Positions 17,505 through 26,017 of a DNA stretch of 64,000 nucleotides are shown in pieces. Position numbers and translations under genes: made by a program. The DNA is taken from the NCBI GenBank assembly GCA_964636705.1, contig CAZWUJ010000015.1, forward strand, positions 18,803-82,802. The letters are read 5' to 3'. The stretch comes from VXRJ01 sp964636705 (GTDB taxonomy: Bacteria > Acidobacteriota > Vicinamibacteria > Vicinamibacterales > UBA8438). The notes below the pieces were generated by a model that was not told the DNA's origin, made no database searches, and saw nothing but the letters and a program-made list of their open reading frames with translations. Each line of letters begins with the position of its first letter. Position 1 is the stretch's first letter.

Positions 17505-17870
17505 TCATCGAGACGCTTCCAGCATCGCCTTCAGGTCCGCCACGACCCCCTCCAGTTGATCGGCGGCTTCGGCAGGGTCCGAAGGCGCAACACGGCGCGC
17601 CGCGTTGATTCGGTCCTGGACGGGGCCGATCGGGAGGGCGCGCTGGGCCGCCGCGATCATCAACCGCAACGCCTCGACGCTGAGGCGCTGGAAACGGGCC
17701 ACATCACCCTCTGCGCCTGGGCCGGCAACGGCCGCAGGAGACTGTGGGGACAGCTCCGCCGGCGATGCCGGCTCCTCACTGGCCCCGGAACCCTCTTCCG
17801 CCGCGCCGCAACCCGCCACGGCCACGGCGGCAGCGAGGGCCACGGCGCGCATGATGCTGGCCGCTATCAC
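17505..17870 (-). CDS. Small lipoprotein of unknown function
   Basis: A 121-residue lipoprotein. A GTG start at 17870 follows the stop of the thioredoxin-domain gene by 6 nt with AGAGAG just upstream; ATG at 17852 is the alternative. The lipobox is AVAGC, so the mature protein starts CGAAEEGSG. A flexible Ala/Pro/Glu linker follows, then a helical C-terminal half (VARFQRLSVEALRLMIAAAQ and AADQLEGVVADLKAMLEA) that may form a helical hairpin. No family is recognised. It is downstream of, and probably co-transcribed with, the SurA-like/DsbA fusion, so an envelope role is likely. Confidence 0.65.
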   Translation of the reverse strand: MIAASIMRAVALAAAVAVAGCGAAEEGSGASEEPASPAELSPQSPAAVAGPGAEGDVARFQRLSVEALRLMIAAAQRALPIGPVQDRINAARRVAPSDPAEAADQLEGVVADLKAMLEASR

Positions 17871-17876
17871 GACTCT

Positions 17877-18947
17877 CTAGCGCTCGGCGGCGGCGATCTC
17901 CTCGCGAACGATCTCCGCGAAGGTCTCGTACGGAGCAGCGCCCAGGACCGCGCGGCCGTTCAGGAAGAGGGTGGGTGTGGACTGCACTCCGTAGCCGTCG
18001 CCGATCGCCATGTCCCGCTCGACGGTCGCGGTATGCCGGCCGCTGTCGAGGCACTCCGCGAAGGCTTCGACATCCAGGCCGAGATCCTCGGCGTAGACAT
18101 GGAGTTCCTCGACACCCAGGGCGCCCTGGTTCGCGAACATCGTGTCGTGGAGCTCCCAGAAACGATCCTGCTCGTGCGCGCAGTTGCCGGCTTCCGCCGC
18201 CTTGAACGCGTCAGGATGGGTCGGCAGCGGATAGTCCTTGTAGACGAAACGGATTTGACCGGCGAACTCCTCGAGAAGCCGGTCGACGGTCTCCGTCGCA
18301 CGCTGGCAGAACGGGCAGTCGAAGTCCGAGAACTCGACAATCTCCACGGGCGCGTCCGCCGGCCCGCGCACAGGGTCGTCCGGCAGCGTTTCGATGGGCT
18401 GCCGCGGGGGATCGAGCAGCACTACGACATCGCCCGCCGACTCGCGCAACTCGTTCGCGTAGGCCTGCAGGGCCTGTGCCGGACGCTGTTGCTCAATGGC
18501 GGCGATGATTTCCGGCCGGAAGTCCTCAAGCGTCTGATCCGGAAAACGGTCCCTGTTCCGATCCCAGATCAACTGGATTTCCTCTTCCGTCACTTCCAGC
18601 GTCCGGCTGGGAAGTTCGGCAATCAGCAGTTCTTCGCGCGTCATGCCGCGGGACGCCGCTTCAAGTTCGATGAGCCGGTCGCCAAGAAGAATGTCCAGGG
18701 CACGGCGACGGGTCTCGTACAGCTCCTGCAGCATGCGGAGGCGCGATGCGGCGTCGTTCTCCCGCCACGCCTCATCAAGATCGCCCAACGTGATCTCCGT
18801 ATCGCCGATCCGCGCCACCACGGCGTCGTCTGCCGACTGGGCAAACGCCACGCCGCCACCCAACGCCGCAGGCAGCACCGCCACCACCGCAGCCGGGAGC
18901 AACGGTACGTACAACCACCGCGCAAGGCGCCGAATTGCACTGGTCAT
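17877..18947 (-). CDS. SurA-like chaperone domain fused to DsbA-family thioredoxin domain
   Basis: A 356-residue exported protein with a signal peptide ending near GVAFAQSA. Residues about 38-165 resemble the N-terminal domain of SurA/PpiC proteins (VVARIGDTEITLGDLDEAW, then a helical LLGDRLIELEAASRGMTREEL). Residues about 185-350 are a DsbA-like thioredoxin fold: PVEIVEFSDFDCPFCQRATE with the CPFC active site, inserted helices, and the cis-proline loop GVQSTPTLFLNG. The product probably introduces or isomerises disulfides in substrates held by the chaperone arm in the periplasm. A TAGAGT hexamer ends 7 nt before the ATG, so the transcript is probably leaderless. Confidence 0.85.
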   Translation of the reverse strand: MTSAIRRLARWLYVPLLPAAVVAVLPAALGGGVAFAQSADDAVVARIGDTEITLGDLDEAWRENDAASRLRMLQELYETRRRALDILLGDRLIELEAASRGMTREELLIAELPSRTLEVTEEEIQLIWDRNRDRFPDQTLEDFRPEIIAAIEQQRPAQALQAYANELRESAGDVVVLLDPPRQPIETLPDDPVRGPADAPVEIVEFSDFDCPFCQRATETVDRLLEEFAGQIRFVYKDYPLPTHPDAFKAAEAGNCAHEQDRFWELHDTMFANQGALGVEELHVYAEDLGLDVEAFAECLDSGRHTATVERDMAIGDGYGVQSTPTLFLNGRAVLGAAPYETFAEIVREEIAAAER

Positions 18948-18954
18948 GGTGCCG

Positions 18955-18960
18955 ACTCTA
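18955..18960 (-). promoter_or_regulatory. -10 element for a leaderless transcript (thioredoxin-domain gene)
   Basis: On the minus strand TAGAGT lies 7 nt before the ATG at 18947, placing the predicted start of transcription at the start codon. No consensus -35 box is seen. Confidence 0.4.
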
Positions 18961-18988
18961 CACCCCGGCTTCTCGCGCGTCCATGCGG

Positions 18989-18994
18989 GATAAT
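18989..18994 (+). promoter_or_regulatory. -10 element for a leaderless transcript (FAD oxidase gene)
   Basis: GATAAT lies 9 nt before the ATG at 19004, close to the divergent -10 at 18955-18960. It supports 19004 rather than 18983 as the start codon. Confidence 0.4.
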
Positions 18995-19003
18995 GCCGAC
19001 CCG

Positions 19004-20620
19004 ATGCCTTCTCATCGGATCAAGGCCCGCGCGGCGCGGGGACAGGCCGGGGAAACGACGGTCCGGACGGATGCAGCGCTGCTGGCGCCGCACCTGGAAG
19101 ATGCGGCGCATTTCCCGGGCGGGCATGCGGCGGGTCTGGCGCATCCCGCCACAGAGGCGGACGTGGCGGCGCTCGTTGCGGGTGGGGCCCCGATCCTGCC
19201 GGTCGGCGCCCAGTCGTCGCTCACCGGCGGCGCGACGCCCCTGGGCGAAGTGGTCGTTGACATGCAGCGGTTCGACCGAATCGGCCGCATCACCGGCGAC
19301 GAAGTCGACGTCGAAGCAGGCGTGCCGATCGCGACGCTGCAGGCGGCGCTCGCACGGCGCGACGCCTTCTACCCCCCGGCGCCGACATTCGAGGGCGCGA
19401 TGGCTGGCGGTGTCGTTTCCACCAACGCGGCGGGCGCCGCGACGTTCAAGTACGGCACTACGCGCGACTGGGTGCGCCGCCTGACGGTGGTCCTCGCGCC
19501 AGGCGACGTGCTGGAGATCGCCCGAGGGGAGACGACCGCTCATCCCGACGGCTGGTTCGAGGTCGAGACGGCGGGCGGCGTTCGCCGCGTTCCGGCGCCG
19601 ACGTACCGCATGCCGGAGGTGGTGAAGTGCTCGGCCGGCTACTTCGCCGAGCCGGAGATGGACCTGATCGATCTCTTCATCGGAGCGGAGGGAACGCTGG
19701 GCGTCATCACCGAGATCACGTTTGGCGTCGCTACCCCCGCTCCGCGGATTGCGATGCTCTGGATCCCCCTGCCGAGCGAGACGGCGGCGGTGGCGCTGGC
19801 CGGCAGGCTGCGGGAGGCGGCCATTGACTTCCGGCGCACGGACGGCGGGGCAGGCATCGACATCGCGGCCATCGAACATCTCGACGCGCGCAGCCTGGAG
19901 ATCGTCCGGGCGGATGGCGCGGCGCACCGGCAGGCCATCGCGTTGCCGGACGAGACGGCGGTGGCCCTGCTCGCGCAGTTGGAGCTTCCGGCCGGTTGCG
20001 CGGCGGCGGCCGATCCGGCCGCGGCCCACGCCGAGATCGCCGGTGCGCTGGCGAACGATGCGCCTGATATGCCCCTGGTGCGACTCTGCCGACTCCTGGC
20101 CGATGCCGGCGTTCTCGACCGCACGGAAATGGCCCTACCCTCCGAGACGCGACGGCAGGCGCAACTCGTCGCCCTGCGCGAAGCGGCGCCGGAAGGCGTC
20201 AACCGCCGTGTCGGCGAAGCGAAGCGACGCACCGGCGAGCCGATTGCGAAGACGGCGGCGGACATGATCGTTCCATTCGACCGGTTCTCGGAGAGTCTCG
20301 CGCTGTTTCGCGACGCCTTCGACGGGCGCCGTCTCGACTACGCCCTCTGGGGACATATCTCCGACGGCAACGTGCATCCCAACGTAATCCCGCGTACCAT
20401 CGATGACGTGAGGCTAGGCCGCGAAGCGATCCTGGAGTGCGGGCGCGAGATCGTCCGTCTCGGGGGATCGCCCCTGGCGGAACATGGCGTCGGACGGAAC
20501 GAAGTAAAGCAGGCGCTGCTGCGACTCTTGTACGGCGCCGACGGCATCAACGAGATGCGCGCCATCAAGGCAGCGCTCGATCCCGACGGCGTACTGGCGC
20601 CGGGAGTCCTGTTCAGATGA
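19004..20620 (+). CDS. FAD-linked oxidase (GlcD / D-lactate dehydrogenase-like)
   Basis: A 538-residue flavoprotein of the vanillyl-alcohol-oxidase superfamily. The FAD-binding domain (about 35-240) shows ILPVGAQSSLTGGATPLGEVVVDM, then PPAPTFEGAMAGGVVSTNAAGA, and the GAEGTLGVITEITF segment. The substrate-cap domain ends with the C-terminal WGHISDGNVHPNVIP and AEHGVGRNEVK histidine motifs of the glycolate oxidase GlcD and D-lactate dehydrogenase group. It likely oxidises a 2-hydroxy acid and passes electrons to the quinone pool. No GlcE/GlcF partners are present, so it may work alone. Its stop overlaps the start of the holin-like gene (ATGA). Confidence 0.85.
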   Translation: MPSHRIKARAARGQAGETTVRTDAALLAPHLEDAAHFPGGHAAGLAHPATEADVAALVAGGAPILPVGAQSSLTGGATPLGEVVVDMQRFDRIGRITGDEVDVEAGVPIATLQAALARRDAFYPPAPTFEGAMAGGVVSTNAAGAATFKYGTTRDWVRRLTVVLAPGDVLEIARGETTAHPDGWFEVETAGGVRRVPAPTYRMPEVVKCSAGYFAEPEMDLIDLFIGAEGTLGVITEITFGVATPAPRIAMLWIPLPSETAAVALAGRLREAAIDFRRTDGGAGIDIAAIEHLDARSLEIVRADGAAHRQAIALPDETAVALLAQLELPAGCAAAADPAAAHAEIAGALANDAPDMPLVRLCRLLADAGVLDRTEMALPSETRRQAQLVALREAAPEGVNRRVGEAKRRTGEPIAKTAADMIVPFDRFSESLALFRDAFDGRRLDYALWGHISDGNVHPNVIPRTIDDVRLGREAILECGREIVRLGGSPLAEHGVGRNEVKQALLRLLYGADGINEMRAIKAALDPDGVLAPGVLFR

Positions 20621-20979
20621 AGTGGTTCTTCCTCCACTGGCTGACGACCGGCGTCGCGCTCGGCGCCGCTGCCTGGATCCTGCCGGGCGTCACGATTACT
20701 TCGATGGCCGCACTCGCCGTCGCCGCCCTGGTGCTCGGCTTTGTCAACAGCGTCGTCAAACCGGTGCTGCTCATCCTCACGCTTCCGCTGACGGTGATGA
20801 CGCTCGGCGTCTTCTACTTCGTCGTCAATGGAGTCGCGTTCGCGCTGGCCGCCTGGATCGTACCCGGGTTCGAAGTGGCGTCGTTCCTCTGGGCCATGGC
20901 GGGCGCGGTACTGGTCGGACTCATGTCGATGTTCATCGGCGCCTTTCGCCAACGCGAGCGCAACCGTTTCCGGGCGTAG
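20617..20979 (+). CDS. Phage holin family IV-like membrane protein
   Basis: A 120-residue integral membrane protein with four predicted helices. ATG at 20617 overlaps the TGA of the oxidase by 4 nt, indicating translational coupling. The pattern WLTTGVALGAAAWILPGVTI, ALVLGFVNSVVKPVLLILTLPLTV, then FYFVVNGVAFALAAWIVPGF is characteristic of the mycobacterial-type four-helix family annotated as phage holin family IV (YvlD-like). It is a chromosomal inner-membrane protein; a lytic function is not shown. The C-terminus is basic (RQRERNRFRA). Confidence 0.85.
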   Translation: MKWFFLHWLTTGVALGAAAWILPGVTITSMAALAVAALVLGFVNSVVKPVLLILTLPLTVMTLGVFYFVVNGVAFALAAWIVPGFEVASFLWAMAGAVLVGLMSMFIGAFRQRERNRFRA

Positions 20980-21024
20980 GCCCGGCTTGGCGCGCGTCGG
21001 TCCGCCGGGTTCCCGAATCGGCGG

Positions 21025-23355
21025 CTACAGCGCGACGCGCCGCAGGCGCAGCGCGTTCCCGATCACCGAGAGCGAGCTCATCGTCATCGCCGCGCTCGCC
21101 CAGATCGGGCTGATGAGCAGGCCGACCACGGGATAGAGCATGCCCGCCGCCACCGGCACTCCCACACCGTTGTAGACGAACGCGAGGAAGAGATTCTGCC
21201 GGACGTTGCGCATCGTCGCGCGGCTCAACCGGCGCGCCCTGACGATGCCGCGCAAATCACCGCGCACCAAAGTCACGCCGGCGCTCTCCATGGCGACATC
21301 GGTCCCGGTCCCCATGGCAATCCCGACGGCCGCCTCGGCCAGGGCGGGTGCATCGTTTATGCCGTCGCCCGCCATCGCGACGACGCGTCCCGCCGCCCGT
21401 TCATCGGCCACGATCCGCCGCTTGTCGGCCGGCAGGGCGCCGGCATGGACATCAGCCGCGTCGATCCCGACCCGCGCTGCGACCGCCCCCGCCGTCACGC
21501 GGTTGTCTCCAGTCGCCATCACGACGCGAATTCCATCTGCGCGCAACATCCGAACCGCCTCGGCAGCAGTCTCCCGAACCGGATCGACTACTCCGACGAT
21601 GCCTGCCGCGCGACCGTCCACCGCTACGAACACGACGGTTTCGCCGCGGCCCCGCGCCCGGTCCGCACCGTCGGCGAGATGCGCAACCTCGACGCCGTGT
21701 TCCGCCAGAAAACCCGCTGTCCCGATCGCTACACGCCTGTCCTCCACGCTGCCGGCAACGCCTCGTCCGGGCAGATACTCGAAGTCCGTGGCCGGCGCCG
21801 CAACCCCGCCGCGCTGCTCCGCAGCCTTCACGATCGCCGCCGCAAGCGGATGCTCGCTCGTGCGCTCGAGACCCGCCGCCAGCCGCAGCAGCTCGCTCTC
21901 CTCCACCGGCCCCGCGACCGTCTCCACTTTCGGCCGGCCCTCCGTGAGCGTGCCCGTCTTGTCGACGATCAGCGTGTCGACACTCTCGAGCGTCTCGAGC
22001 GCCTCGGCGGCCCGGATGAGGACGCCAGCGGTGGCTCCGCGGCCCGTGCCGACCATGATGGCCATCGGCGTGGCGAGACCGAGCGCACAGGGGCAGGCAA
22101 TGATCAGAACGGCGACGGCGCTCAGGAGCGCGAGGGCCAGACGCGGTTCGGGTCCGACCAGGGACCAGACGGCGAACGCGATGACAGCCACCGTCACGAC
22201 GGCCGGGACGAAGACGCCCGCCACCCGATCCGCCACCCGCTGAATCGGCGCGCGGCTGCGCTGCGCGTCCGAGACCATCTGAACGATGCGGGCGAGCAGC
22301 GTATCGCTGCCGACGCGCTCCGCTCGCATCAGCAGGCTTCCGGAGCCATTGACGGTGGCGCCCATCACCGGCGAGCCGAGCTCCTTCCCGACGGGGATCG
22401 GTTCGCCGCTGATCATGGATTCGTCGACCGCACTGCGCCCGTCGGTGACGATGCCGTCCACCGGGATCCGGTCGCCGGGCCGCACGCGCAGGATGTCTCC
22501 TACCCGGACCTCGGCCAGGGGCACGTCCTCCTCGACATCGGCGCCCGGTGTGACGCGGTGTGCGATGGGCGGCGCGAGGTCGAGCAGGGCACGCAGCGCC
22601 GCGCCGGTCCGGTGGCGCGCGCGCAGTTCAAGCACCTGTCCGAGCAGCACGAGAACGACGATGACCACCGCCGTATCGAAGTACGGCTCGACGCCGCCGT
22701 TCATTCGGAAACCGTCCGGGAATGCGCCCGGAGCGATGGTGGCGGCGGCGCTGTAGACGAAGGCGGCGCCCACACCCAGGCCGATCAGCGTGAACATGTT
22801 CGGACTGTGGTTCACCACCGAGGTCCAGGCGCGCTCAAAGAAGGGGCGGCCCGCCCAGACGACGACGGGGGTTGCGAAGACGAGTTGCAGCCAGTTCGAA
22901 ACCGTCCGCGAGAGCGGTAGTCCGCCAACGCCTACTATCATCTCCGTCATCGCCAGCGCGAACACCGGGAACCCGATCGCCGCCGCGATCCGGAAGCGGC
23001 GCGTCATGTCGATCAGTTCGGGATTCGGTCCCTCGTCCGGCGTTGCCGTGAGCGGCTGGAGCGCCATGCCGCAACTGGGGCAGGGAACCGGCTCGGTTTC
23101 CCGGACCTCCGGGCACATCGGGCAGACGTACACGGTGCCCGGCGGGAGGGGCGACTCGTCCACGGCCGCCGCGGAGTCGGTGGCAGCCGTCAGGTCGGTG
23201 GCAGCCCTCAGGAACGCCTCCGGATCCTGCTGGAATGCGGCATGGCAGCCGCCGCAACAGAAGTGATACGTCGTGCCGCCGTAGTCGAACGAAAAGCGTG
23301 ACTTCTCCGGATCCACGGTCATGCCGCAGACGGGGTCGCGTGTCGCGACAGGCAT
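21025..23355 (-). CDS. copA: Cu+-exporting P-type ATPase with YHS-like and HMBD N-terminal domains
   Basis: A 776-residue P1B-type ATPase. N-terminal YHS-type domain (about 7-50): DPVCGMTVDPEKS and FCCGGCHAAFQQDPEAF. It is followed at about 75-105 by a heavy-metal-binding domain: YVCPMCPEVRETEPVPCPSCGMAL. Core motifs: ACPCALGLATP in the metal-binding helix, DKTGTLTEG (phosphorylated Asp), SEHPLAAAIV and GDGINDAPALAEA. The last two helices carry VYNGVGVPVAAG and MTMSSLSVIGNALRLRR, the pattern of Cu+-selective pumps. It exports Cu+ (or Ag+) from the cytoplasm. It is third in an operon after a zinc-ribbon gene and a thiol oxidoreductase, with 27 nt between this start and the gene before it. Confidence 0.92.
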   Translation of the reverse strand: MPVATRDPVCGMTVDPEKSRFSFDYGGTTYHFCCGGCHAAFQQDPEAFLRAATDLTAATDSAAAVDESPLPPGTVYVCPMCPEVRETEPVPCPSCGMALQPLTATPDEGPNPELIDMTRRFRIAAAIGFPVFALAMTEMIVGVGGLPLSRTVSNWLQLVFATPVVVWAGRPFFERAWTSVVNHSPNMFTLIGLGVGAAFVYSAAATIAPGAFPDGFRMNGGVEPYFDTAVVIVVLVLLGQVLELRARHRTGAALRALLDLAPPIAHRVTPGADVEEDVPLAEVRVGDILRVRPGDRIPVDGIVTDGRSAVDESMISGEPIPVGKELGSPVMGATVNGSGSLLMRAERVGSDTLLARIVQMVSDAQRSRAPIQRVADRVAGVFVPAVVTVAVIAFAVWSLVGPEPRLALALLSAVAVLIIACPCALGLATPMAIMVGTGRGATAGVLIRAAEALETLESVDTLIVDKTGTLTEGRPKVETVAGPVEESELLRLAAGLERTSEHPLAAAIVKAAEQRGGVAAPATDFEYLPGRGVAGSVEDRRVAIGTAGFLAEHGVEVAHLADGADRARGRGETVVFVAVDGRAAGIVGVVDPVRETAAEAVRMLRADGIRVVMATGDNRVTAGAVAARVGIDAADVHAGALPADKRRIVADERAAGRVVAMAGDGINDAPALAEAAVGIAMGTGTDVAMESAGVTLVRGDLRGIVRARRLSRATMRNVRQNLFLAFVYNGVGVPVAAGMLYPVVGLLISPIWASAAMTMSSLSVIGNALRLRRVAL

Positions 23356-23382
23356 GACCCGATGATAGCCGCAGCTTTCGAA

Positions 23383-24048
23383 TTACGCGCCAGCGCCCAG
23401 TGCCTGCGCCACGAACTCCGCTTCGGGGAGTGCGCCGACGATCTCGACCGCATCGTCCACGACGGTCTTGGGCACGCCGGATACTCGGTAGTGCTGGGCA
23501 AGGTCGGGAAACTCGGTCGCCTGTATCACGGACGCGGTGATGCGCGGACTTGCCGCCGCAAGACGCATGGCCAGGCTGACCGCCTGGGGACAGAACCGTC
23601 AAGTGGGAGTTACGAAGACGCGCAGATTGACATCGCGGTCGAGCGCATCGACGGCATCGAGGGTCTCGTCGCTGAGCGCCGACTTGCCCGCCGCTACTGC
23701 GGCCGCTCCGCCGGCGGCGACGAGTTCGATGGCCTCGACGATGGATTCCACTTCGAATCCGGCGGGCACACCATAGTAGCGAATGCCGAGGTCGCCGACG
23801 TCGGCGCCCACGACGGCCAAGGCCGGCGCCCGGTCGACGCCGTATCTCGCCGCTTCCTCCTTGTCGAGCACGAGGTTGTGCTCGACAACCGTCAACTGGT
23901 CGGACGCCGCGGCGATTCGATCGACCATCTGCCGCGCCATCAGGCAACTGTCGCAACCAAACGTCTGCGTGAAGAAAACCAGTCGCACGGGCGTCGTGAT
24001 GGCCGCAAGCCGGGACTCGAGACGGGCGGATGGGCCGGCGAAGTCCAT
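23383..24048 (-). CDS. Tandem thioredoxin-fold oxidoreductase (PDO-like), probable selenoprotein with in-frame UGA
   Basis: A 222-codon frame read through one in-frame TGA (23599-23601, codon 150). Residues 1-115 are a first thioredoxin fold with FGCDSC (Cys32, Cys35) and a cis-Pro loop (RAPALAV). Residues 140-221 are a second fold in which the expected TPT-CxxC motif reads FVTPT-UGA-RFCPQAV, i.e. UxxC (Sec150, Cys153), then GVPKTVVDD with the cis-Pro loop. Order and spacing match archaeal/bacterial PDO (glutaredoxin-like) proteins. The frame is intact on both sides, and family-typical sequence (IQATEFPDLAQHYRVSGVPKT) continues after the TGA. A stem-loop suited to bacterial Sec insertion lies just downstream of the UGA. 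The ATG at 24048 overlaps the preceding TAA by one base. The product would be a cytosolic disulfide/selenylsulfide oxidoreductase. The alternative is a recent nonsense mutation. Confidence 0.78.
23571..23601 (-). promoter_or_regulatory. Candidate bacterial SECIS element (UGA plus stem-loop)
   Basis: On the mRNA strand, UGA (23601-23599) is followed 11 nt later by CCAGGC-GGUCA-GCCUGG (23587-23571), a perfect 6-bp stem with a 5-nt loop. The loop begins 17 nt after the UGA and starts with GG. Known bacterial SECIS elements have a G in the first two loop positions and a loop 16-37 nt from the UGA; E. coli fdhF has a GGUC loop at nearly the same distance. Confidence 0.75.
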
Positions 24049-24557
24049 TACTTGAACAGGTCGTCGAACGCCTGCCGTGCGCTCGCCGCGTCGGGCGACG
24101 GCTCAGAGGACGACGGGGACTGCGCGGCGCTCTCCTCGGACGCGGCGGCGGCGGGAGCCACCCGGGAATGGGTTTCTCTTTCTACCGTGACTCGCGCTTC
24201 AAAGAACGTGCAGTCGTTGCGTGCATCCTTGGGGGATACGCGTTTCGTAATGGGCTGGGCGCACTCCAGCGTCCGGCTCGTGTCGAACCATGTGCATTGG
24301 GCGCAACTATGCAAGTCGGCCCCGCACTTCTCGCACCGGGTATCGAACCGGATGAAGGCGGAGTCTATCGCGTGTCCGCAGCGGTCGCACTTCATCACTT
24401 CCCGGAACGCGGGCATGTTCATCGTGCGCGGCTCGCGCGATCCATATCCGCGCCTCGGGCGGCCATCGCCCTTCGGACGACGATCACTATCGAACACGCG
24501 CTCCGGCCGTTCGCGTTCGTCGTCCTGATATCCGCGCTGGTGGTATTTCCTCGACAT
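24048..24557 (-). CDS. Cysteine-rich zinc-ribbon protein of unknown function
   Basis: A 169-residue cytosolic protein. The N-terminal 45 residues are charged and disordered-looking (RPERVFDSDRRPKGDGRPRRG). The centre has three cysteine clusters: MKCDRCGHAI, FDTRCEKCGADL and LHSCAQCTWFDTS, then LECAQPITKRVSPKDARNDCTFFEAR. The first two clusters form a four-Cys zinc ribbon; the rest may bind a second metal. The C-terminus is acidic/Ser-rich and ends ARQAFDDLFK, a tail seen in related Acidobacteriota proteins of unknown role. It leads the operon with the PDO-like selenoprotein and the copper ATPase, with which it shares a TAATG stop-start overlap. Confidence 0.75.
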   Translation of the reverse strand: MSRKYHQRGYQDDERERPERVFDSDRRPKGDGRPRRGYGSREPRTMNMPAFREVMKCDRCGHAIDSAFIRFDTRCEKCGADLHSCAQCTWFDTSRTLECAQPITKRVSPKDARNDCTFFEARVTVERETHSRVAPAAAASEESAAQSPSSSEPSPDAASARQAFDDLFK

Positions 24558-24721
24558 GGAGTCGGGCGGAAAGCACTCTTGTCTACTTCAATTCACCGTC
24601 ATTTGTCCAGACTGGCCGGCCTGCTGCCATTCTTCCTTGCCCGTGTCGAGGCCCGCCTGGCGAGCCGCCGACACCAGAAAACCGCGCCGGAACGGTTTGA
24701 TACGATGCGACGAGGAACGCC

Positions 24722-25951
24722 ATGGCTTCGCTGGATGAACTGAAGATCGACAGAACTCACCGCCGGTACGCCTGGGTCGCACCCCTGATGGGCGCCGTCG
24801 GCGTACTCGCCATCACCGGCGCCGGCGGACTCGCTGCGTGGCGGTGGTGGGATGCGTCGCAGGTTCCGGCGGTGAGGACGGCCCCGGTGCGGCTGACCGT
24901 CCCCGGCGATCAGCAGCCTACCGTGCTGAACGCCTCGGGCTATGTGACAGCGCGGCTGCAATCAACCGTTTCCTCGAAGGTTACCGGACGGATCACCGAA
25001 GTCATGGTGGAAGAAGGGATGGAGGTGCGTGAAGGACAGGTGCTTGCGCGCCTGGACGATACGACGGAGCGAGCGCGCCTCGCGCTGAACGAAGCGCAAC
25101 TGCAGGCCCAGCGCGGCGCCCTCGCCGAACTGGAAGTCCGGTACGCCGAGGCGGTCCTGGACCTCGAACGACGGGAACGGTTGCTCGAGGAAGGGATTGT
25201 CGGGCGGGCCGAATTCGACACGGCCAAGGCGGAAGCGGATTCGCTACGGGCGCGAATCGACAATCAGCGTGAACAGATCATTGTGGCGGAACGTCAGATC
25301 CATCTGCAACGAACCGCGATCGACGACATGGTGATCCGTGCTCCATTCAGCGGCGTGGCAATCTCGAAGGATGCGCAGCCCGGAGAAATGATCTCCCCCG
25401 TGAGCGCCGGTGGCGGCTTCACGCGGACCGGTATCTGCACGCTGGTCGACATGTCGTCCCTCGAGATCGAGGTAGACGTTAACGAGAGCTACATCGGCCG
25501 TGTCGAGCCGGGGCAAAGGGTCGTCGCAAACCTCGACGCCTACCCGGAGTGGGATATACCGGCGTCCGTCATCACGACGATTCCGGCGGCTGACCGGCAG
25601 CGGGCGACGGTGCTGGTCCGGATTGCCTTCGATGAACTGGGCGACCCGCGCATCCTGCCCGACATGGGAGTGAACGTTGCGTTCCTCGAGGCGGGAGCGC
25701 CAGCCGCCGTGGAGGGCCAGGAAGGGGAACCACGGCTCTGGATACCGTCGGATGCGGTGCGGGACGAGGGCGGGGCCACCGCGATCTTCCTGCTCCGGGG
25801 CGATACGGTGGAGAGACGGGCGGTTGCGCTCGGACTTGAGGATGGGGACGATCTCGAAGTCCTGTCAGGGGTGACGCCAGGGGACCGGGTGGTAGTCGAG
25901 CCGCCGCCCGAACTGGCCGACGGCGATCGGGTGGCGGCGGACCAGGAATGA
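24722..25951 (+). CDS. Efflux transporter periplasmic adaptor subunit (MacA/HlyD family)
   Basis: A 409-residue membrane-fusion protein. ATG at 24722 has GAGGAA upstream. One N-terminal helix (about 18-40) anchors it in the inner membrane. Lipoyl-like half-motifs flank a coiled coil: YVTARLQSTVSSKVTGRITEV and IRAPFSGVAISKDAQPGEMIS, with the helical hairpin at about 105-190. A beta-barrel domain (ICTLVDMSSLEIEVDVNESY) and a membrane-proximal domain ending VTPGDRVVVEPP follow. It would link the ABC ATPase and permeases downstream to an outer-membrane channel; no TolC-like gene is nearby. TACGAT at 24697-24702, preceded by TGA, could be an extended -10. Confidence 0.88.
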   Translation: MASLDELKIDRTHRRYAWVAPLMGAVGVLAITGAGGLAAWRWWDASQVPAVRTAPVRLTVPGDQQPTVLNASGYVTARLQSTVSSKVTGRITEVMVEEGMEVREGQVLARLDDTTERARLALNEAQLQAQRGALAELEVRYAEAVLDLERRERLLEEGIVGRAEFDTAKAEADSLRARIDNQREQIIVAERQIHLQRTAIDDMVIRAPFSGVAISKDAQPGEMISPVSAGGGFTRTGICTLVDMSSLEIEVDVNESYIGRVEPGQRVVANLDAYPEWDIPASVITTIPAADRQRATVLVRIAFDELGDPRILPDMGVNVAFLEAGAPAAVEGQEGEPRLWIPSDAVRDEGGATAIFLLRGDTVERRAVALGLEDGDDLEVLSGVTPGDRVVVEPPPELADGDRVAADQE

Positions 25952-26017
25952 ACCGAGAGGCGCCGCCGGGAGGGCAAACGCCCACACCGGCGCCGCGCCG
26001 CCCCAGGGGAGCGGGGA

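Noticed and set aside
20617..20979. Prophage holin as evidence for a phage
   Set aside because: The four-helix family is common on chromosomes, the gene is coupled to a metabolic oxidase, and no phage genes are nearby.
23599..24048. Reading the PDO-like gene as a pseudogene truncated at TGA
   Set aside because: The frame stays open and family-like after the TGA, the TGA is exactly at an active-site Cys, and a SECIS-like stem follows. A simple nonsense mutation is still possible but less likely.
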